Part shown: one piece after another, positions 25,030-37,430 of the stretch
How positions within the stretch are numbered: position 1 is the first letter of the stretch
Layout of the letters: every line of letters begins with the position of its first letter
Source of the DNA: Anthoceros angustus
Lineage: Eukaryota > Streptophyta > Anthocerotopsida > Anthocerotales > Anthocerotaceae
DNA length: 64,000 nt
Reading direction: 5' to 3'
Assembly (NCBI GenBank): GCA_010909165.1
Contig: MU008197.1
Location: 486,602 to 550,601 of the forward strand
Notes under the pieces: model-generated
Database searches by the model: none
What the model was told of the DNA's origin: nothing
Seen by the model: only the letters and a program-made list of their open reading frames with translations
Position numbers and translations under genes: made by a program

Positions 25030-25955
25030 CAAGGAGGGTCGAGGGAAGGGAGAACAAATTCGCCCTCTCCTCAGGCTCTTTCAAGATCATCCGCCCCAAT
25101 CGATTTGTGTACCTTTAACCACCTCATGAAGAAAGACCGAGTAGTGCGCCATATGATCCAACTTCGATTGAAACACAAAATCCACTTGGCTAATCCCACA
25201 GTGCAGAACCACGAGTTGGCGAGTCACCCATCCATTGTTCACTCTCACTTCTCCGGGCTTCATGGCGCGGCCTGCGGCTCGGGGTCTTCTTTCTCTGGGG
25301 GTCAATTACCAAGCTTCCATCCTCTGATGCTTCTCGCCCATACACTGCTCGAAAGAGTCCCAAATCCCAGTTTTGCGGCCTCTTCCTCGCGTCTCCCTCT
25401 TGCAACTTGGTTCTCAATTGCCGGGCGCACTCTTGCACCAATGCTGGGCTGTCGTAACACCATTTCATCTCCATAAATTCCAGACCCAGCTCCTGCACCA
25501 GGCTGCCCGCTCTCACCTTCCAGTGGTCCATGTTGGGCCCATGAGTAAAATTTGCCATCTCTTTCTCCTTGTTTCTTGGAAAGAACCCAACCCTCACCAA
25601 GCCTGGTCGAGAAAAAGGGACACCACCCTCGCGTCTCCTCCACTTGCCTTCTTGTTGGCGCTCTTGCCTCTCTTTTCCTCCTTCTGCCGGTACTGGTTCT
25701 CTTCCTCACCGCCCCGGCGTCGTCCAGCACCTGCAGGAGCGGAGGCTCCGGCGCGGTTGCATCGCGCGCGCGGCTTCTCGGCTCCGCGACAGCACATTCG
25801 CGACCTCGCGGTCTTGGGTGTCTCTCTCTCGGTTGCGCTCCGTCGGCAGCAGCTCCGCCACTAGGGTTGTAAACTCCCCACAGTGCATCGTCCGTTCTTG
25901 ACCACCGTGGTGGGCGGCTACCTCCCGCTTGCGCCATGGCTGGCGGGGTAGGCAC
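25030..25955 (-). pseudogene. Second gag-like gene, related to the one at 11277
   Basis: Starts as MAQAGGSRPPRWSRTDDALW at about 25937 and runs to about 25600, then shifts frame at the FF-x-GWVLSK region into the 25600-25190 frame with LVQELGLEFMEM, SPALVQECARQLRTKL and LFRAVYGREASEDG, and again into 25305-25087 with KLDHMAHYSVFLHEVVKG. These blocks align in order with the plus-strand copy at 11277-11900. At least two frame breaks make it inactive as read. The element type (gypsy gag is my best guess) is inferred from the charged composition and setting. Confidence 0.6.
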
Positions 25956-27288
25956 CCCTATATAGACACTTTCTTATTTCTAAAATCACCAAAACCCAAG
26001 GACTCTATCTCAGACCTACCTATCCAGGAATTGAAAAACCTAAGGTTCAAAAAGAAAATTATTATCCCAAGGGCCAAGGACCATTCTCGTATAAAAGACC
26101 TTACAGGCGATTCTCAAAGCACTTTGCTATACAAACACTCCCAAAACAAAAATCGTTCATCCAGAGCACTTGAGAGGGGTTAGTGTATATGTGGTCTTCC
26201 ACAACCCCGACCATATCGTGGTCACTGAACACCATGCCCGCACTTTCATGTGGAAGGAACCACCGCCACCGAGCAGCAAGTCCCCACGAGGATAGCCACA
26301 TGACGGCCGCTCCACGCCGTGAGGTGACACCGCCTTCAACTCTTGCAAAGGATCCTTGATGGCCATCAATAGTATTTCTAGTTGTGCACCAAGATGGAGA
26401 CATGAACAAAGCCTCGTGGTCTGAACTACCACTCCACGCCCATTTAGGTTTCCCGGCTAGCTCAAGCATACATATGTCCCTCGCCACATGGCATAGGTAG
26501 CAAGGGAGGCGCCCATGGCATGTTCCGGTGAAGAGCGGGCTACGCGAGGATGACCAAGAGAAAGGTATGGCGTGAAGCGAGGGGCAAGGTGGTGACATTT
26601 AAAGCGGACCACCACCTTCCTGACCACTTGTGCCCCGAGGCCACATCGGGTTGCGGATGAGAGGATCTTGAATTTCAACTATTCTTCATGTGACAAAACC
26701 AAACATGGCAAGCTTTGATGGTATGACAATGTGATTTCGTAAATCAATGAGTGTGGTGGCCGTGCTATAGAGGAGCGAGGAATACAGTTTGTTTTCATGT
26801 CTCCTAGGGCTGGAAATCCTTTGCGGCGACGCCATAGATTGTCGAGCCGTCACCTAGCATGGTGCCGAGCCAGGCGTGGATACATTGCTCACGATTACGC
26901 CATGTGACGGCGCATGATTGGGAGAGCGAGTAATGGGAGTCTCGAGCGATGGACATCATTATCTAGGAGAACAGGAATTGGCATATATACGGCAAATTCA
27001 CATACGGGCGGCCTTCATTCACTGGCATAATTGAAGGGCATTTAGTTTTGTGAATGGCTCTCACGTGCCACCCAGTCCTTGCACAATGGTGTAGATGTTG
27101 ATAGATTATTACCGAAGCAGTGGAATACGTACAGATATGCAAACGACCTTCGTATGCAGATAAGATCCTCGATTTGGTGACGCGTTTGACTGAATTTGTA
27201 GCCGATTTGGGGCGATTTGCGGTGAGTCCGAGATCCCGCAAAATTGTTAAAGGCGATCGGGGAATCCTAAAGTGGTGGGGGTAAGCGG
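25956..27288. other. Stretch without a recognised gene
   Basis: Short frames on both strands only. It separates the second gag-like gene from the gypsy protease/RT remnant. I see no LTR boundary or domain that I can name. Confidence 0.4.
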
Positions 27289-29430
27289 GTGGAGGTAAAT
27301 GTGGTGAACTTGTTGATTTGGGGGCACAAGATTGAGGTTGAAATTGCAGGATGCTTGGTGCCCAATGTGCCATTGGATTCGGGATCGAGTCAACTTGATG
27401 GCGGAGCGCTCATCAACTTGGGTTCAAGTTCCACCCAGCCCGAGTGTGGATGGCCGACCAAACAAGAAGGAAGCCATTGGGAGTGTTGAAGAATGTACCC
27501 TGATTGGGGTCTCACCTTCCATCTCACACATTGTGATGCGGCGGTTTAATTTAGGCTACAAGGTTTTGATAGGCGAGCCTTGGTTGTATGGTCGCATGTG
27601 TCTTTGATTTTGGTCGTGGCATCACCTTCAAGTCCATAGGGTAGGACTGCGGTGATCGCTTTTTGTCATGGAGCAAGGCTCCCGGTCGGTGGAGTGCGGG
27701 TATGGGGTAAGCTCCTCGGGCGTGGAAAACTGTCGGGGACCTTGGAGGGTCACGAAATAAAAGTTGATTTGGAGTATTCATGCTTGCACGTAGAGGATGT
27801 CGTAGAAGAGTCAGAAGATGAGGCACATAGAGAGGGAGTAGCCTTTTGGAAGGGTAAAGCCTATGATCGTGATTTTCCTGAGGAGGGATCGGACAGTCTG
27901 CTGGTCAGGAAGGGACATCATGATCCGATCTTGTAGAGGACTTAGAGTTAGAGCCGGCAAGGTAGTCAAGGTTTCTAGGTATCTAGGGCAGGTAGAAAGA
28001 AGAGTTTCGTAGTATGCTTAGGGAGTATGTCGATGTGTTTGCCTTCAAAATTACTGACATGACAGGAATACCGGAAGAACTGGGGATACATCGAATCGAC
28101 TTGAAGGAGGGCAGCACTCCGGTAAGAATCAAGCAGTACAGACTGAACCCCAAGTATTCCATGGTCGTTAAGGATCAGCTCGACCAATATTTGGAGGCAG
28201 GAGTAATCTACCCGGTGCTCACTAGCGAGTGGGTCGCACCTATCGTGATTGTACCAAAGAAGCAGCAGGGAAAGGTTCGGGTATGCCAAGATTTTAGGAA
28301 GCTCAACGAGGCCAAGAAGGATCATCACCCTTTGCCTTTCATGGACAGTGTGCTGGACACGGTAGCCGGACATGAGATGTATAGTTTCTTGGACGGATAT
28401 TAGGTTACAATCAATTTTGGAAGGAAGATCAGGACAAGACAACATTCACAACGGATTGGGGAACCTACGCTTATTCAAAACTCCCTTTCGGGTTGTGTAA
28501 TGCCCTGCTACTTTTCAGCGGGTAGTGAATGCCATATTCCGAGATTTTCTGAGGAAGTTTATGGAGGTATTCCTAGATGATTTCTGCGTGTTCGGAAGGA
28601 GACTGCATCTAGATCATTTGAGACAATGTTTCCAGAAATGCAGAGAGTCGAACATGAAACTTCATCCGGGGAAGTGTTATTTTGGTATGACGGAGGGCAT
28701 TTTGTTAGCACATCGAGTCTCTGTACGAGGGTTGCAGGTAGATAAGGAGAAAGTAGCAGTTATAGCTGAGATGGACGCACCACAAACGGTGAGACAGGTG
28801 CGTGCTTTTGTAGGGCTGGTAGGATATTACAGGAGGTTCATCAAGGATTTTGCTAAGAAGGCAGCCTTGTTAATTGACCAAGAAGCGGAGGAAAGGTTCG
28901 GGTATGTGAGTAGGAAGCTCAATGAAGGCCAAGAAGGATCATCACCCTTGCCTTTCATGGACAATGTCGGACACTGCGGACATGAGATATACGGATGGTA
29001 CAATCGTTATCTCTTGAGGAAGGAGGGACAAGACAACATTCTGATTGGGGAACCTACGCTTATTCAAACTCCCTTCGGGTTGTGCAATGCCCTGCCACTT
29101 TCAGCGGGTAGTGAATGCCACCGAGATTTTTACGGAAGTTTATGGAGGTATTCTAGATGATTTTCGTGTTGGAAGGAGACGCATCTAGATCATTTGAGAC
29201 AATGTTTCCAAATGCAGAGTCGAACATGAAACTTCATCCGGGAAGTGTTATTTTGGTATGACGGAGGGCATTTTGTTAGCACATCGTCTCTGTATTGCGG
29301 TAGATAAGGAGAAAGTAGCAATTATAGTGAGATGGACGCACACAAGCGGTGAGGCGGTGCGTGCTTTTGTAGGGCTGGTAGGATATTACAGGAGGTTCAT
29401 CAAGGATTTTGCTAAGAAGGCAGCCTTGTT
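27289..29430 (+). pseudogene. Ty3/gypsy protease and reverse transcriptase
   Basis: The protease region is at 27289-27610, with an LDSGSS active-site motif and downstream VLIGEPWLYG. RT begins near 28014 (LREYVDVFAFK, IKQYRLNPKYS, GVIYPVLTSEWVAPIVIVPK, VRVCQDFRKLNEAKK), breaks near 28400 and continues at 28525 with the catalytic VFLDDFCVFG and the gypsy connection motif AFVGLVGYYRRFIKDFAKKA (to 28871). A second, shorter copy of the RT core follows at 28892-29430. The frame is broken in several places, RNase H is missing, and no integrase follows in this copy. Confidence 0.85.
28271..29430. repeat. Tandem duplication of the gypsy RT core
   Basis: 28271-28871 (601 bp) is repeated as 28892-29430 (539 bp). 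Both begin AAAGGTTCGGGTATG and end GCAGCCTTGTT. The second copy has lost about 60 bp through many 1-10 base deletions spread along its length. Confidence 0.9.
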
Positions 29431-30235
29431 GTTGACAAGGATACCCGAATGGATAGAATGGACCAGCGGTGAAGGGGACAGTGGCGCCAGCGTTACAACC
29501 ACCGGATTGGGGAAATCTCCTCCGGCGTGTGTGTCGCCGGTAGGTGGTCGTGGCTCTCCTCCTTCGCCTCACCCTCGACCTTGCGCCCGCCTGCTCCCAA
29601 CCTCGCCTCGCCTTGTCCCCTCCAATGCTTGCGTTGAGAAGACTTCCTCCTTCGCGCCAACGCCGGTGCCACTGCTTTCTCCTTTCCTTCTCCCGCTGGC
29701 CACAGGGCTAGGGTTCTTCCTCCTCCTCACCGTGCAATCCTGCCTCTTCCTTCTCCGAGCTCGTGATGGCGCTTATGAGGACAACCTTCCTTCTCACGCT
29801 CCAACTCCAGCTCTAGCTCTTCGAAGTGGAGGGAGCGTAAAATCGCACTTTGCCCTCTTTGGATGGTCACACCGAGGCTTCACAACCCTAGATTTGTGTC
29901 ATCATNTCAGGTAACATCAAATGTAATAATATCTGAAAAGACGATTTAAAAAGGCTTCCGTTAATAAGCTCATCGGATTACATAGATGTTGAAGAACATC
30001 TATTCAATAAAGGCTTTTACATTTCCACTGCTTGCACCTCAAACATTCTTAAAACATCCTTATCGCCAGCCGTAAATGTTTTTCACCAGCGATCTGCGCA
30101 ATTTCATCGGGTGATTCTGCCAATATGATTAACGCATTAAAACAAGGGGATACAAGAGAGGAAGATGCCCATCATCTTCATCCCAGGATCATCTTAAGCG
30201 ACTTTGCTCCTTTGATGATATGATCTCTACTAATA
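29431..30235. other. Non-coding stretch with one undetermined base
   Basis: 29431-29890 is pyrimidine-rich on plus; 29910-30235 is AT-richer. There is a single N at 29906, the only ambiguous base I noticed in the window, which may mark an assembly or consensus weak point. No gene recognised. Confidence 0.5.
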
Positions 30236-30475
30236 ACAACAATTATTTTTCTTTTGCAGTTTGACACATCCAATGAAGGATATCGTATGCTATGGTACGC
30301 TCGAGGCTTGTCCATCTCCTCCACATATATATACAATGCCTGCTTTCCCATGTGCACTTTGCACTCATATCCAACGAGAGAAGATGCCAAAATCGCATAT
30401 ATACATATGTATGTAGGTTCGCGCAACATGCTATTGGAAAGTCAGCTGTGTCCACTAGAATCTTACGAGAATCTA

Positions 30476-30870
30476 GACTCACTTGCTTCTTCTTCCTTAA
30501 GCTTCTCCTCGAACTAGCTTTGCATGTCTTAGCTCTATATCTGTGACGTAGTTTGGAGGTGAGTTGAAGAACAGAGAATCTACCAAGACCAAATTTTAAA
30601 GGCTATATATGCGATCCCACACACCAAAATTATTATCGGACTCACTTGCTTCGTCCCTTGAGCTAGCTTTGCAAGGCCTAGAGCTCTATATCCTGCGTGA
30701 CGTAGTTTGGAGGTGAGTTGAAGAACACCGAATCTGCCAAGCCCAAATTTGTAAAGGCTATATATGCGATCCCACACACCAAAATAATCATCGACTCACT
30801 TGCTTCTTCCCTTGAGTTTCGCTCGAGCTAGCTTTTCAAGGCCTAGAGCTCTATATCCCGTGGTGGAGTA
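30476..30870. repeat. Tandem repeat of about 150-160 bp upstream of F-box copy A
   Basis: Units at 30476-30639 and 30640-30790, with a partial third to about 30870. Each opens GACTCACTTGCTTC and carries GAGCTCTATAT-type and GGCTATATATGCGATCCCA blocks. The TATA-like motif and the position just 5' of the F-box start suggest a promoter-proximal repeat. Copy B has the same array at about 34188-34575. Confidence 0.8.
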
Positions 30871-30959
30871 GCTATCGGAGGTTCGACATCATCCGTATTC
30901 CAGTTGTAGGTAGCAATTGCGGTGGGATGGATGCGGAGGTGGAAGGGTGTGAGACAAGG

Positions 30960-32052
30960 ATGGATGCCGAGGAGGTGGAGATGAATGGAGTGACCGCCAC
31001 GACATTGTGATGACGATCCGCAAAGGTGCGTGCCGAGCTGCGATTGCGCACGGTGTGCAGAGAGTTGAACAAGGCCGTGTTGTCGCCCTTGTTGTTGAAG
31101 GAGCGGTGGAATTGCGAGCGGAGAACGGATTGGATGTTTTCGTGTGCTTTACAACCCACGCGGCAAAGCCTCGTCGTCACGACCGCCTCCAACGCTGGTA
31201 CAAGCTCCGACTCGTCGTGGATGCCACCCAAGCGTCGGACCAGTCCGTCACGCGCCGGAACAGGCCACGGACGTGGGGAGCTCCCAAGTAGCGGCATGCG
31301 GCGTTTGCTCATGTCTCATCATGAGCGTAAGGCGGGGCGGATGGCCATCCGCACTTGGGCAACCGGCGCTCGACCTGCCGGCTCTCGGGTGACTGCGGCT
31401 CCATCATGTGCGGGGCGTGTGGATGCCAAAGCGCGCTCCCTCCGGGTGGCGGTGAATCCGTGAGTAGCGGTGGGAGAACATGGACAAACTGTCGACCTTC
31501 GTCTTGACTCGCTTTGGAGGTGGAGTGAGACAACCGGCCATGGACGTGCTTGTCGCTTTCGATATGGGGTACGGAGTGTGGGCAGCGTGCTTTCACGTGC
31601 CTCATGAGGATGTCGCAGTCGCAATCGGCGTCAGCGGGGCGGGCTTGGAGCTATATGATTCTGCAAGCCTAGTGCAGATTCCAAGTTCTTAAATGCAAGG
31701 GACACTTCAACATGCGAGACCGCTTTGTGCGTGGCCATAGGGTGATTCCAGGACTGCCCATGTTTGAAGTGTGTGGGAGCTAGATTTTGCGAGCATGTCC
31801 GACGGTGATGGCCACCATGCCCGCTTCCATCTTCTTGAATTACGCCAGCCGTCGGACGACCATATGTCTTTTCATATGAGAGTCGTGGCGGGCCGGACAG
31901 TATATCTCATGCACGATAACGAGGGCAAGGTGGTGTCGAGCGACAAACGCGCTGTGGAGGTGGCTTCTCCTACCATACGCACCGCAGTGAGCACCAGTTT
32001 CGCTGGATCCTTGGCGATTTCGCCACCGGAAGCAACAAAGAAGGATAAATAA
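30960..32052 (+). pseudogene. F-box-like gene, copy A (frame-broken)
   Basis: From an ATG at 30960 the sequence reads MDAEEVEMNG, then in another frame an F-box-like helix pair HDIVMTI and LRLRTVCRELNKAVLSPLLL (31000-31110), which fits the N-terminal Skp1-binding F-box. F-box proteins are substrate receptors of SCF ubiquitin ligases. The C-terminal part is open in one frame, 31771-32052, with VWELDFASMSDGDGHH, YLMHDNEGKVV and a KKDK end before TAA. The middle (31480-31690) includes VRQPAMDVLVAFDMGYGVW. A kelch-type C-terminus is possible but not shown. Several frame shifts separate the blocks. Confidence 0.5.
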
Positions 32053-32489
32053 TTAGAACAACGAACATGCCTAGCTGTTAGCTTGTTTTCAGTTTGAGAG
32101 ACTCCTCTCAAACTGTTTGCATCCTTCCGTCTGCTGCAACATTGGTCTATGCTTCAAACTGTCCGCAGCAATCTGCCCTTGTGTAGCGCTGGGCTAGCTA
32201 CAATTAAATATTAAATTAAGCTTTCACTAAAGAGCAGCCGCAGCGTCGAACATCATTTCTTTCCTTCCGCGCATTTGCACAGCAGCAACATCACACCAAC
32301 GAACGTTCACGTTAACGCTTAACGCTTGGTGAGTGATCATCGCAGAGAGAAATGAGAACGAAACATTTTTTTACATGATAAAAGGCATTCACTCCATGCT
32401 CCTCAAATTCCAAACATCGATCGTCACACCGACTCCTTTGGAATCACGTGGTACCATGTCGCACTCATGTCTTTGAAACCAACTTGCAA

Positions 32490-33640
32490 ATCATCATCTT
32501 CGATATGGCGATCGAGCGAGCAACTCGCAAGATGAGTTCCGAGCCCACTTTTTCCGATCGTGAGTGCAAGGGCTGAAATATGCCGGGCAGGCCGGGTAGA
32601 TTCTACGTTCGGAAGCGTGGAAGGATGAAGTGCATCGTGTCAATGTGAGCATACTCGAGCTCAGAGCGCCGGTGCAAGAATGGTCAGGTGTGATCAAAAC
32701 ATGGTTCTAGTGTTCGAAGACAGGTGAATGTAGATTCGGAGGAAGGGCAAGCTCATAGGCCATGTGGCCAATGCGGAGGATACTTGAAGGGACCAACAAA
32801 ACGAGGGGAAATTCTAAATCCTGTGAAGGGATAAATTCAGCGCATAAAGAAGACATAGGTACCAAATCGCAAATTCTGAGGACGACGGCGATGATTGCGA
32901 CTTTTTTTGGGTTCCATGGGCAAACCGACGAAATATCGCGACACGCTATGAGAAAATCGATACAAGAGACACAAGCAAAAGGCAAGGTAAAGCAACGCAT
33001 GGGGTGAAAACCTTTGTTGAACAAGAATGGAGTAACTGGGTTGAGGCGTTAGGGCGTTGTTGTAGGCAAACTCAACGAGGTGGAGAAAGTCCACCACCGA
33101 GTTTGGTGCACACCGCATAAGCACGGAGTATATCCTCTAAAACTTGATTAGCTCAGTAGCACCATAGCACCGTCGAGGATAAAAGGCGTGAAGAGCTGGG
33201 TGCAAGACACAATGAACCGCTTGCCGGTTGGACGAAACCCGAATCATGATCGCTCAAGAGAGCGAGGGAGGCCATGGGCACGATAAACCACTTTCCAATA
33301 AGTCAGCTTGTTCAAGAGAGCATGTCTCAAGAGTGGAGGCAAGGAGCACTTGATGAGTAAGCTTATTCGTGAAGACCAAAGAACGCATCAAAGCCGAGCA
33401 TTGCAGGCAATCCTATGAAGTCAAGTGTGACTTGCTCCTGAAGGGCGTAAGGGTTGGACAGCCGGCAAGGCACAGACAAGCTTTAGCATTGCATAGTTGC
33501 AAAGGAGGACATAATCCTGGACGCCCCGATTGAGCCAAAAATAGAGCCGATTGAGAGGTAGTAAGATTTATGACTGTAGATGGAACATCGTGGGCTTCGT
33601 AAATCAAAGCCCGCAAATATGGGGAACTTAAGGGATGTCA
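32490..33640 (-). pseudogene. Ty3/gypsy integrase remnant, copy A
   Basis: Minus-strand pieces include LIYEAHDVPSTV (near 33600), SKSHLTS, VVDFLHLVEFAYNNALTPQP (33090-33030) and KVFTP-like sequence, the standard distal part of gypsy integrase. Better preserved in copy C, which also shows LDFITGLP. Frames change repeatedly. It points at the F-box-like gene in a tail-to-tail arrangement. Confidence 0.7.
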
Positions 33641-33948
33641 TACCAGTGTGACACTACTCTGCACTTGGGTTTAGTGTTTGATTAGCATTAATTAATCTAA
33701 TGACTTGTCTTTATAATTAGTATTAATTAATCTAAAGCTTTATATTAATTAAGTATTGATTAGTGTTAATGAAACATGGTTAGCAATAGCTAACGGATGG
33801 CTTTCAAGGTCACTAAGCATAGGGCAATGCATGCAAGCCACCTCTTCATCCCACTTGATGGATTGCTCCTATCTATAGCAATCCTTGCGATCTTCCTTGA
33901 TGTCCTTTCATAGATGGCTGACCCCAATCTATTCTCTTTCTTTAATAA

Positions 33949-36409
33949 AACCAATTATTTTTCTCCCATGTGCGTTTGCATTCACATCCAATGAAGGATA
34001 TCGTATGCTATGGCACGCCTCGAGGCTTGTCCATCTCCTCCACATATATATACAATGCCCGCTTTCCCATGTGCACTTTGCACTCATATCCAACGTAGAA
34101 GATGCCAAAATCGCATATATACATATGTATGTAGGTTCCGCAACATGCTATTGGAAAGCTGCTTGTCCACTAGAATCTTACGAATCTAGACTCACTTGCT
34201 TCTTCTTCCTTAAGCTTCTCCCTCGAACTAGCTTTGCATGTCTTAGCTCTATATCATGGCGTAGTTTGGAGGTGAGTTGAAGAACACCGAGAATCTACCA
34301 AGACCAAATTTTAAAGGCTATATATGTGCGATCCCACACACCAAAATTATTATCGACTCACTTGCTTCGTCCCTTGAGCTAGCTTTGCAAGGCCTAGAGC
34401 TCTATATCCTGTGACGTAGTTTGGAGGTGAGTTGAAGAACACCGAGAATCCAAGCCCAAATTTGTAAAGGCTATATATGCGATCCCACACACCAAAATAA
34501 TCATCGACTCACTTGCTTCTTCCCTTGAGTTTCGCCTCGAGCTAGCTTTTCAAGGCCTAGAGCTCTATATCCGTGGTCGGAGTGGGTAGCTATCGGAGGT
34601 TCGACATCATCCGTATTCCGTTGTAGGTTGTAGCAATTGCGGGTGTGGGATGGATGCGGAGGTGGAAGGGTGTGAGACAAGGATGGATGCCGAGGAGGGT
34701 GGAGATGAATGGAGTGACTGCCTCACGACATTGTGATGACGATCGGGGTGCCGTGCCGAGCCTGCTGATTGCGCACGGTGTGAGAGTTGAACAAGGCCGT
34801 GTTGTCGCCTTGTTGTTGAAGGAGCGGGTGGAATTGCGGGAGAACGGATTGGATGCTTTTCGTGGCTTTACAACCTCTGCAAAGCCTCGTGCGTCTCGAC
34901 CGCCCAACCGGCTGGTACAAGCTCACTCGTCGGATGCCACCAAGCCGCGGGTCGGACCAGTCCCGACGCCGGGCAAAGCGGCCACGGACGTGGGTTTTGG
35001 AGCTCCCAAGTAGCGGCATGGCTCATGTCTCATGTCGGCGGTATAAGGGCGGATGGCCATCCCGCACTTGGGCAACCGGTGCAGCGCCTGGACCCGGTGC
35101 CGGCCTCCCGGGTGACTTGCGGCTCCATCATGTGCGGGCGTGGGTGGACGCCAAAGCGCGCTCCCTCAAGCTGGTGGCGGTGAATCCAGGAGTCGGTGGG
35201 GTAGCGGTATGGAGAACATGGACAAACTCAGGTCGACCTTCGCCTTCGACTCCGCTTTGGAGGTGGAGTGAGACAACTGCCATGGACGTGCTTGTTCGCG
35301 ACGCTGTTCGATATGGGGTACGGAGTGTTTGTGGGCGCGTGCTCACGTGCCTCATGAGGATGTCGTAGCAATCTGGGCGTCTTCAAGCGGCGGGCTTGGA
35401 GCTATGATTCTGCAAGCCTAGTGTGATTCCAAGTTCTTAAATGCAAGGGACACTTCAACATGCGAGACCGCTGCGGCGTGGCCATAGGTGATTCGGGATC
35501 GCCCGCCCATGTTTGAAGTGTGTGGAGCTAGATTTTGCGAGCATGTCCTGACGGTGATGGCCACCATGCCCGCTTCCATCTTCACCGACGCCGCCAGCCG
35601 TCGGACGACCATATGTCTTTTCATATGAGAGTCGTGGGCCGGACGTATATCTCATGCCCGATAATGAGGGCAAGGTGGTGGGTGTCGATGCGACAAGCGC
35701 TGCGGTTTTGGAGGTGGCTTCCTCCTACCCGCATACACGCAATTTGTGAGCACCAGGTGTTTTCGCTCGGATCCTTGGATTTCGCCATGGAAGCAACAAA
35801 GAAGGATAAATAATTAGAACAACGAACATGCCTAGTTGTTAGCTTGTTTTCGCTTTGAGAGACTCCTCTCAAACTGCTTTTGCATCCTTCCGGCCGCAAC
35901 ATTGGTCTATGCTTCAAACCGTCCGCAGACCGCCTTGTGTAGTGGGCTAGCTACAATTAAATATTAAATTAAGCTTTCACTAAAGAGTAGCAGAACATCA
36001 TTTCTTTCCTTCCGCGCGCATTTGCACGGAACATCACACCAACGAACGCTCACGTTAACGCGTTGGTGAGCCGATCATCGCAGAGAGAGAAATGAGAAAC
36101 ATTTTTTACATGATAAAGGCATTCACTCCATGCTCCTCAAATTCCAAACATCGATCGTCGACCCCTGGAATCACGTGGTACCATGTCGCTACCATGTCTT
36201 TTGAAACCAACTTGCAAATCATCATCTTCGATATGGCGATCGAGCGAGCAACTGCAAGATGAGTTCTTTTTTTTCCGATCGTGAGTGCAAGGGGCTTTGA
36301 AATATGCCCGGCAGCCGGTAGATTCTATTGTCGCTCGGAAGCGTGAAGGATGAAGTGCATCGTGTCAATGTGAGCATACTCGAGCTCAGAGGCCAAAAGA
36401 CCGGTCAGG
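33949..36409. mobile_element. Gypsy-integrase/F-box unit, copy B, left part
   Basis: Repeats copy A in the same orientation, beginning at about 33949, and ends at 36409 where the Copia-2 LTR starts. The missing integrase part of copy B resumes at 46367, right after the other Copia-2 LTR, with the same GTGTGATCAAAACATGG that copy A has uninterrupted near 32687. This proves that Copia-2 inserted into copy B. Confidence 0.85.
34683..35813 (+). pseudogene. F-box-like gene, copy B (frame-broken)
   Basis: The same gene as in copy A: MDAEEGGDEW start at 34683, F-box helices near 34720-34830 (HDIVMT, VRVEQGRVV in shifted frame), and the terminal frame with YISCP/YLMHDNEGKVV-type sequence to KKDK and TAA at 35811-35813. 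It differs from copy A mainly by small insertions and deletions, so neither copy gives a continuous frame. Confidence 0.5.
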
Positions 36410-36616
36410 TGATCGGAATGAATCATGGTCGATTGCATCAAGGATCGCCAAAGTGTATCTTATTAAGAATGCAATAATACAATGAATAATAATAATCGTT
36501 GGGTAGGCTATCTACTAAGCATAGGTGACTCTTCACTAAGTAACCATCAAGTAAATAACCTAAATATAAATAACCTAATGGTAAACCCTAAGCGGGTAAG
36601 ATTAAATACTCTAACA
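36410..36616 (-). repeat. Copia-2 3' LTR
   Basis: On the minus strand it runs TGTTAGAGTATTTAATC ... ATTCCGATCA, with TG/CA ends. Matches the right LTR with only scattered small differences. Confidence 0.9.
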
Positions 36617-36627
36617 CCCTCCCTTAA
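36617..36627 (-). promoter_or_regulatory. Copia-2 polypurine tract
   Basis: Minus strand reads AAGGGAGGG directly against the TGTTAGAG start of the 3' LTR, the expected plus-strand priming site. Confidence 0.8.
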
Positions 36628-37430
36628 GCGAAACGCGCTTAGGAAGCACGGGGCAGCAGTCGAAATAATGTGCGGGACCAGAGGATGACGCGAGGAGAAG
36701 GCGGTCACGCGGAGCGTAGGCGGTTACGCCAGATTCGAGCGTGGTCGTGAAGATGGCGACTATAACCGACCATCGACATTTGCGCCTCCTCAGCAAAGAC
36801 TTACCGCAAATTGCGAGGGTGATTCTGTGGTGTACCATGCCATCAAGCCGAGCGAGGCGAGCTAGAGGCGGCAGCAGAGCTAGGGGAGGGCGCCCGCCAC
36901 CAACCGCGAGGAAGAGTGGGATGAACAGATATCGTGGGTTCCACTCGAATGGCGGAAAGTACTTCTTGAACATCACACTTTGGGTGAAGCCTCAAGGAGG
37001 AGGAGATGCCTCCGGATACGGATCTGGCGAGGAGAGCTGCTAAGGCCCTCGAGAAGCCGAGCTCCTCTTAGAGAAGCTAAAGAAGTTGCGGGAGGAAGAA
37101 GGAGAGCCAACAACTCGGTGATTAGGTAAGCGCCGAGCTTCATCCACCGATTGTAGCAGTGGTTGTGTACTTGGTCATAACCCTCCTGCCGATGTGCGCA
37201 GGGGCTCAAGAAGGAGGGTCAAGGGCATCTTGATAAAACCAAACAACACAAATGGGACTCGAGCCTCACCCGTAAGTTCTTCCCTCGCCGCCCTTCACAT
37301 CTGCTTAAAATAGTCTTGTTAATTCATGGCCCAAGCCTTGCATATGTTTCGGCGTCTTTAGCCAAAGCCTTAGGGATGTCTCGCCAGATTGGTCTCCGTA
37401 GAACATAGAGAACTCGATTAATCCTCTCGC
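36628..37430. other. Non-coding 3' region of Copia-2
   Basis: About 0.8 kb between the end of RNase H and the polypurine tract. No gene recognised; the frames at 36611-37209 on both strands are overlapping and lack signatures. Confidence 0.5.

Larger units (their letters stand above)
30236..33780. mobile_element. Gypsy-integrase/F-box unit, copy A
   Basis: A 3.5-kb unit seen three times (A; B at 33949-36409 plus 46367-46844; C at 61795-64000, inverted). From left to right: a leader with a TATATA-rich tandem repeat, an F-box-like gene on plus (30960-32052), about 450 bp of shared spacer, and the 3' half of a gypsy integrase on minus (33640-32490). Copy A begins to match copy B at CAATTATTTTTCT near 30238 and matches copy C out to the ATTAATTAATCTAATGAC block near 33690. 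No LTRs were identified. Confidence 0.7.

Noticed and set aside
25302-25955. Intact 217-codon minus-strand gene
   Set aside because: After about 25600 this frame departs from the gag-like blocks, which continue in another frame, so it is the broken start of the gag-like gene.
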